This document shows, piece after piece, positions 7,860 through 12,506 of a DNA stretch of 12,506 bases. Below the pieces are notes generated by a model, which saw only the letters and a list, made by a program, of their open reading frames with translations, had not been told where the DNA came from and made no database searches. Where the stretch lies: assembly GCA_003550305.1 (NCBI GenBank), contig QKYT01000226.1:21697-34202 (forward strand), written 5' to 3'. The translations under genes and the position numbers were made by a program. This DNA is from Glomus cerebriforme (Eukaryota; Glomeromycota; Glomeromycetes; Glomerales; Glomeraceae). Positions within the stretch are counted from its first letter, which is position 1. Every line of letters begins with the position of its first letter.

Positions 7860-8100
7860 TTGTAGAACTAAAAGATCTAAAAGATCTAAAAAAAAAATGA
7901 AATAAAATTAGTAAAAAATGAAATATAAAATATGAAACAAAAACAATAAAAACAAATAAAAAAAAATAATAAAAAGAATAAGAAATGAAACATAAAGTGA
8001 AAAATAACTAAACCTTAATTGTAAAACCAGAAGGACTAAAGAACATAAAAATAATGAAATAGAATTAGTAAGAAATAAAGTGTAAGAATATAAATTAGAA
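7860..8100 (+). repeat. Purine-rich sequence with an imperfect direct duplication
   Basis: About 7867-7930 and 8029-8090 share the order AGRACTAAAG, ATGAAATARAATTAGTAA and RAAATRAA, so the spacing is about 160 bp. The plus strand is mostly A and G with few C. There are no open frames of note. Confidence 0.45.
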
Positions 8101-8443
8101 ATAATATTAAATCTGCCACGTGATCAAAGACCCAGATGATAATCGCCTAGGTGATATTTAGCAATTTCTATGATATATTATATATTGAAGATTAAAATTC
8201 ATTGTCAACAATTTAAAATTCTTTAACATCATATACATTACCTAAAGTAAATATTCTAAGTTTTAGTTATAGATTATTTGCATTATATAATATTTTTTTA
8301 TATATTATTGAATAAGTGTTAAATTATTATTAACTTACTTTAGTCTAAAATAATATATAAACTGTTAATACTTATTAAACTCAAGAGATGTTCAGGCTTA
8401 CAGACTAGTATTTGTCATGGTTAGATTATGAATAATTAGATTA
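8101..8443. other. Non-coding AT-rich stretch with one CACGTGAT site
   Basis: CACGTGAT at 8117-8124 is followed by GCCTAGGTGATATTTAG (about 8145), which recalls the CAGGTGATAT motif of the MULE ends. No inverted partner and no gene is visible. Confidence 0.4.
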
Positions 8444-8445
8444 TA

Positions 8446-8499
8446 CTAGTATACCAAAATTATATTCATTATACCAGTATACTAAGATTATATTTATTA
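8446..8499 (+). repeat. Two 26-bp repeats in tandem (left bracket)
   Basis: Copies at 8446-8471 and 8474-8499 share CYAGTATACYAARATTATAT and then TYATTA, with a 28-bp period. The same unit recurs twice about 1 kb to the right in the same orientation. Confidence 0.75.
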
Positions 8500-9038
8500 G
8501 TCCAAAGCGTAACGTAGGACTATTATAGATTAGGATCGATGACACAAAAATGTCTGTCTGTTCGCGTTTACGTGATTCATATATAGTCATATATGATTAG
8601 TTGTATTGGTTACACATAAATCTACCTTTTTATGTGAAATAAACTTTATTTCAGTTAATTGTTAACTGTTACATTTTTTTAAATTAACTTATTTGTGGAA
8701 AAATAAAAAATAAATTTATGAATTTGATTATTTATTTTAGAATGATAATTTTATTTTTTACTTTGATATTATTAATCTATATTAATTACAGTATAAATCA
8801 ATGATTAAATATAAGAAACATGAATATTCATTCCAATATATTAATAATCAATTAAATTAACTTGTTAAAGAAATNAAAAAAAATTAATAATATCTGATTA
8901 TGTAATTGTGTACGAATCATGTATTTTATTCTTTTGTATGAGAAATTAATAAAAAATTATATTACTTTATTTGTTGGTATTTTAAAAAAACAATCGTGGT
9001 ATAATTTATTACTAATAAAAAAAATATAATAATTCATA

Positions 9039-9067
9039 TGTAAGGCCTGCCAAAGGCAGGCCTTACA
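9039..9067. repeat. Perfect GC-rich hairpin, 13-bp stem, AAA loop
   Basis: TGTAAGGCCTGCC (9039-9051), loop AAA, then GGCAGGCCTTACA (9055-9067) pair without a mismatch. The stem is far richer in G and C than anything near it. It could be a transposon end, a cruciform or an RNA hairpin. It has no T-run typical of a bacterial terminator and the context is eukaryotic. Confidence 0.85.
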
Positions 9068-9118
9068 CACAATTGTTGAAAAAGAGAAGATTAATGTAAT
9101 ATAAGATTTCGGGTAAGA

Positions 9119-9180
9119 GTTACTTAGAATTAGGATTAGGTACTTAAGTTAGGGTTAGGTTAGGATTAGACAGTTAGGTT
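9119..9180 (+). repeat. Interstitial telomere-like TTAGG patch
   Basis: Degenerate TTAGGG-like units follow one another: TTAGGA and TTAGGT at 9130-9141, and TTAGGG, TTAGG, TTAGGA at 9149-9165, then TTAGA and TTAGG to 9179. TTAGGG is the usual fungal telomere unit. The patch is short and inside the window, so it is interstitial. Confidence 0.6.
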
Positions 9181-9181
9181 T

Positions 9182-9290
9182 AATCCTTTCGAAGAGACTG
9201 TGGGGAAAGCTATAGCAACCACTGCACCAAAGGCGCAAAAACAGGTCAGCAGTGCAAGCCACTAAAAAGTTTTTATATTCTTTTAACAGA
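9182..9290 (+). other. GC-richer island of unknown nature
   Basis: Sequence from 9186 to about 9265 is clearly less AT-rich than its flanks. One plus frame stays open for about 31 codons, between TAG near 9169 and TAA at about 9264, and reads FEETVGKAIATTAPKAQK and on to SSASH. A 6-bp pair, CACTGC/GCAGTG, could fold it. It may be a fragment of an exon or of an RNA gene. I do not recognise it. Confidence 0.3.
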
Positions 9291-9484
9291 TGATTCCTAT
9301 GAATTTCCTCATGAAAATGATAATTTTTAATCTAATAAAAATTTTCTTTATAGTAAAATCTGATAAAAGTATTATTAGATTAAATATAAGGCATGTTGAT
9401 CATATACTAATTAAGATCTTTCGCTTTGGACTCAATAACGGTTCCCAGAAATGTTCTCTACCTAGTTATAGATATTAAACTATA

Positions 9485-9549
9485 CCAGCATACTCAGATT
9501 ATATTCAATATAGTTGGATTCTACTAGTATACTAAAATTATATTTCATC
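9485..9549 (+). repeat. Two 26-bp repeats (right bracket)
   Basis: Copies at 9485-9510 and 9524-9549 match the units at 8446-8499. A partial fifth copy (ACTAAAATTATATTTATT) lies at 9660-9677. Confidence 0.7.
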
Positions 9550-10654
9550 ATAGATAAACCATACTGTCATACTTTATAACAGTTTCATTTATTAGTTAAT
9601 TCAATTTAAATGTATAGTATTATGTATATAAATATGTATATTATAAGACTTTTTATTAAACTAAAATTATATTTATTCTACCTCTAAAATACTATAGGCA
9701 AATATATTTAATAGTTAATTTGTTGATGTTGGCCAGAATTATGTAATTTTCTTAAAATGTATACTGCATTATGATAATAATCCACGTGATTATGAAATAA
9801 TTATAAAATTTGTAATTAATAATAAAGGCAGTTAGTATACTTATTGCTCAGCTGTACTTTTCTAAAAAATAAAAATAATAATAATAAAGGCCAATTTCTT
9901 TTAGTTTCAAAAATAATAATAAGGCCGTGCCTATAAGTATTAACTCGTCCGCCTTAGATTTTAGTTTAAAATGCATAATTTGATTATTCTATCGACTAAT
10001 TTTCTATTATCTGTAACTCGTCACAAAATAAAATAAAAATAAAAATAAAAATTAATAATAAATAATTTTCCTACTTAATAATATTAATACAAAATATAAA
10101 CCAAATTTTATTATGAACTTGAATTAAAAATGGATGATGATAATTTTATATAAGCGAAATAAAAGCAAGAGTCTCACTAATTGTAAAAAAAAAAGAAATC
10201 AACTGCAATATAACAGGATTAAAAAATTAATATTTATTGATAAACCTTACATTAATTTGGGTCAAAATCTTTTAAATCATGGTTTTTTATTAAATAATTT
10301 AAGGCTAAATTATAAAGATTTTGTTAATTCCGGCCAAAAATAAAGATAAAAAAAATTATTTCAAAATTATCAACGTTCGCTGCGGCATTAAAAAATTTAC
10401 CAGCATTAACTTTAATTTCTTAAAAATGAAAATTCACGTGATAAAGATAATAACGAAAGTTTCTAAATTACTAACATTATTTATTATTAAAATTTAAATT
10501 TATTTATTTATATAATCAAGCGGAGCATTTTCATGTAAGAAAAAAAAAAAAGTTATTTTTTGAAAAAAAAATAAAGATGCATGAGCTAAACGTAAAACGG
10601 AAAAAAAAATTAAAAATTGAACCCGAATTTAGGAAGATATTTTGTCCGAGAAGC

Positions 10655-10655
<1 letters not shown>
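9550..10655. other. Non-coding AT-rich stretch
   Basis: It contains low-complexity (AAT)n tracts ending in AAGGC (9822, 9880 and 9910), an AAAAT array (about 10022-10050) and CACGTGAT at 9783-9790 and 10435-10442. Plus-strand frames such as 10134-10343 are short, Lys/Asn-rich and resemble no known family. No gene is supported. Confidence 0.5.

Positions 10656-10724
<69 letters not shown>
10656..10724 (+). repeat. Uninterrupted run of 69 A
   Basis: The tract follows GTCCGAGAAGCC and ends at TTTTAATAATATGC. It could be the poly(A) tail of a retroposed transcript inserted on the plus strand, but no flanking duplication and no recognisable body was found upstream, so expansion of an A-run is equally possible. 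The exact length may be an assembly artefact. Confidence 0.8.
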
Positions 10725-10730
<6 letters not shown>

Positions 10731-10747
10731 TAATATGCAATATTAAT

Positions 10748-10767
10748 AATAACAGATAATAACAGAT
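10748..10767 (+). repeat. Two 10-bp tandem units after the A-run
   Basis: AATAACAGAT occurs twice in a row, with related ACAGAGAT and GAGATAT motifs following to about 10830. Confidence 0.6.
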
Positions 10768-11569
10768 AATTAAAAATACTTTAAAATTTTTTTTAACAGA
10801 GATAATATGAGATATGAGATATAAACAGATATGCGAGTTACTAAATTAAAATTATCTTAAAAAAGATAAACATAGCAGGTTATTTTTCATGTATAATCAT
10901 GTATCAAACAAAGAACGAAAAAAAAAAATAAAAAATCACTCCAAAACTTTAAAATTTTTTATGGTAAAATCATTGTCAAGCTTAAATTTATCGTTTATAC
11001 TAATTATGGTAGGAATCAAAGATATTTTGAAAAAAAAAAATTTTTTTTCTTTAAGGATTTTCCCCGCATGTAGAAAGTAAAATAACGTCAAATGAAAAAA
11101 CGGAATCGATATATAAAAAAAAATCCATGATTGTAAAATTCATCTAACCAAAATTTGATTGTGTATCATCAGATGCTCAAAAGCCTGCATAATTATAAAA
11201 AAAATATGCACGTGAATAAAAATAGACGGGATAAAAGGAGATAGATAATCGCAATATTCAATATAATATAACATTGACAATACATTTTATTAAAAAAGCA
11301 CCTTTTTTTTTTGCAAAAAAATCCACATGCATTTGCATGCAGTTTACATGCAAGGTTAAAAAAAATGACCTCTACATTTACGCCAAAATATAATTTTGGA
11401 TTAACGATATCTTGATATCTTTATAAATGAATTATATTACTTTCCTTAAAAAGAAACATGAAGATCGGTCAACACAAAAACTATACATTAAACATTGAAA
11501 ATCAAAAAAAACAAAATGTGAGGGCAATCCAGACCGGATGATCATTTCCAACTAAACGGCTGAAAAACT
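10768..11569. other. Non-coding AT-rich stretch
   Basis: It contains A/T homopolymer junctions, CACGTGAA at 11209-11216 and the CATGCA cluster at 11326-11352. Short open frames here are Lys/Phe-rich by composition. No gene is supported. Confidence 0.5.
11326..11352. promoter_or_regulatory. Three CATGCA sites spaced 10 and 11 bp
   Basis: CATGCA occurs at 11326-11331, 11336-11341 and 11347-11352. The spacing of about one helical turn puts all three on one face of the DNA, as in some multimeric binding sites. No bound factor is known from the sequence. Confidence 0.35.
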
Positions 11570-11576
11570 TATAAAT
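11570..11576 (+). promoter_or_regulatory. Possible TATA box
   Basis: TATAAAT follows a less AT-rich stretch (ATCCAGACCGGATGATC, about 11527, and AACGGCTG, about 11555). About 30 bp downstream is TTTAGTTCATTTATGCAATC and then a pyrimidine run (11608-11635). The order suits a plus-strand core promoter, but no coding frame follows within the window and TATAAAT is common by chance here. Confidence 0.2.
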
Positions 11577-12506
11577 TTGTCCGTATAGTTTAGTTCATTT
11601 ATGCAATCTCTTTTTACTTTTTTTTTTCTTCTTTCAAAAGGTGACTCATCTTCAAAATAACTTAAATGAATTAATAATTTATAGTTAAGAGTTTCCTTTT
11701 AAATTAAATTTAAAGTTTTTTTTTTTTTAAATTATATTAAATATTATTTATTATTATTAATATAAAAAAATTTTTTTTTAAGGTTAAACCCAAAAATTTA
11801 GCCAATATACTTAATATGGGTTAATATAACGTAAAAGTTTTTTTTTTTGTAACAGGAGAATTTTGTATCACATCAAAAAAAATTTTTAATTACTTTAAAC
11901 TATATTTGAACAAATTTAAAAGCAAATAGAGCAAATCAATCATTTAAGTTTGTGTCACAGACAAGTTCTAAACTCGTTATTGTCTGTCGTGTAATTTAAG
12001 AATTATTGTTTAAATAACAATGAAAAAAGAAAATAGTGTAACATGCATTAAGAGAAGTTCCTTTAATAGATTTAAAGCGTAAAATTAGTGAGGTGACACC
12101 ACTCTTTTGTTTTGGTTTCAAGTTTTTCTAATATGCAAATTATGAAATTCGTTGAGGCGTTTTAACTCAAACTTTAATTCTAAAAAAGTCTTATATCATT
12201 AATTATGATGTTGTACAAGATGATTGTCTTATTCTATGATGGAATGATGCGAATTCTAAAAGAAGAAGATCATTGACCTTTGAATGGAACCATCTTTTAG
12301 AATTTTTTTTTTTAAAAAAAAGCCAAGCTTCCAATTTGGGTTGAATGCATTAATAGATTCAAAAGTTCTTAAAGATTTTTTTTTTTTAAAAAAAAGATTT
12401 CCTTTTTATTGTTTCATAAAAAAAAATATTCGGACATTTCTTCGATTCTTTGGAGATTTTTTGTGGGGAAAATTTACGGTTAATAACTTTATTAAAATAG
12501 GAAAAA
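11577..12506. other. AT-rich stretch with repeated T/A arrays, no gene recognised
   Basis: T-runs meeting A-runs occur around 11709-11730, 11764-11780, 12304-12321 and 12376-12394. The last two lie about 72 bp apart and are followed by AAGCC and AAGAT. Sequence at 12040-12300 is more complex and contains AGTGAGGTGACACCACTC (about 12087), a near-palindrome. It may be the edge of a gene lying to the right. No frame is convincing. Confidence 0.4.
12252..12304. repeat. 12-bp perfect inverted repeat with 29-bp loop
   Basis: AATTCTAAAAGA (12252-12263) pairs exactly with TCTTTTAGAATT (12293-12304), directly ahead of a T-run. Nothing shows whether it acts in DNA or RNA. Confidence 0.6.

Larger units (their letters stand above)
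8499..9432. other. Roughly 0.9 kb segment bounded by 11-bp inverted repeats, possible non-autonomous element
   Basis: AGTCCAAAGCG at 8499-8509 is inverted at 9422-9432. The paired 26-bp repeats lie just outside both. Within it are GTCTGTCTGTTCGCG (about 8551), a GC-rich hairpin (9039-9067), a telomere-like patch (9119-9180) and a GC-richer island (9182-9265). No transposase frame is present. Calling it a mobile element is inference, since no target duplication was found. Confidence 0.35.

Noticed and set aside
9039..9067. Rho-independent terminator
   Set aside because: The sequence is eukaryotic and no T-run follows the hairpin.
9182..9440. tRNA or other Pol III gene (GGTTCCC near 9439 resembles a B box)
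   Set aside because: No A box at the right distance and no cloverleaf could be drawn.
9290..9478. 62-residue plus-strand open frame
   Set aside because: Ile/Lys-rich and without a recognised domain; it overlaps the 11-bp inverted repeat. Treated as chance.
8446..9549. LTR retrotransposon
   Set aside because: The direct repeats are only 26 bp, occur in pairs, and there is no primer-binding site, gag or pol frame between them.
10134..10343. 69-residue plus-strand open frame
   Set aside because: Lys/Asn/Leu-rich composition expected from AT-rich DNA, with no domain, splice context or partner.
10531..10759. Poly-Phe and poly-Lys frames on opposite strands
   Set aside because: Both are produced by the 69-A tract.
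10889..11080. 63-residue plus-strand open frame
   Set aside because: Lys/Phe/Ser-rich with homopolymer runs and no domain; treated as chance.

Overview
The window looks like a gene-poor, transposon-rich stretch of a very AT-rich eukaryotic nuclear genome. Evidence is short spliceosomal introns of about 65-93 bp (GTAAAT-type donors, TTTTAG-type acceptors), hAT and MULE transposase remains, foldback elements and long A/T homopolymers. The AT content and the FAR1/SWIM/zinc-knuckle MULE and Myb/SANT-like protein types fit an arbuscular mycorrhizal fungus (Glomeromycotina, Rhizophagus-like). That assignment is inference. No intact host gene, tRNA, rRNA or CRISPR array was found. Scattered N bases (about 406-715, one near 8875) point to a draft assembly.

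Positions 1 to about 7121 form a three-layer nest, all coding on the minus strand. The outer layer is a decayed hAT transposase gene: a BED-finger exon at 6837-7121 and the catalytic core at 1591-1, running off the left edge. Inside one of its introns sits a MULE of about 5.15 kb (1639-6793), with imperfect terminal inverted repeats and a 9-bp target duplication that matches at 8 of 9 bases. The MULE carries two broken genes: a FAR1-like MULE transposase (6277-3040) and a three-exon Myb/SANT-like protein gene (2468-1850). A third element, a foldback MITE of about 0.6 kb (about 4661-5277), interrupts the transposase and stands where the first catalytic Asp region should be.

Across all three genes the damage is mostly of one kind: Trp and Gln codons turned to stops, Asp to Asn, Cys or His to Tyr, and GT donors to AT. 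All are C:G to T:A transitions, as expected from 5-methylcytosine deamination or a RIP-like process.

The right part (7122-12506) has no recognisable gene. It holds a 21-bp minisatellite, a GATTCAGATT-rich foldback, purine-rich duplicated sequence, a bracket of paired 26-bp repeats around about 1 kb (with a GC-rich perfect hairpin and a telomere-like TTAGG patch inside), a 69-A tract, three CATGCA sites spaced about one helical turn apart, and several T/A arrays. CACGTG palindromes, mostly CACGTGAT, recur far more often than the base composition predicts.
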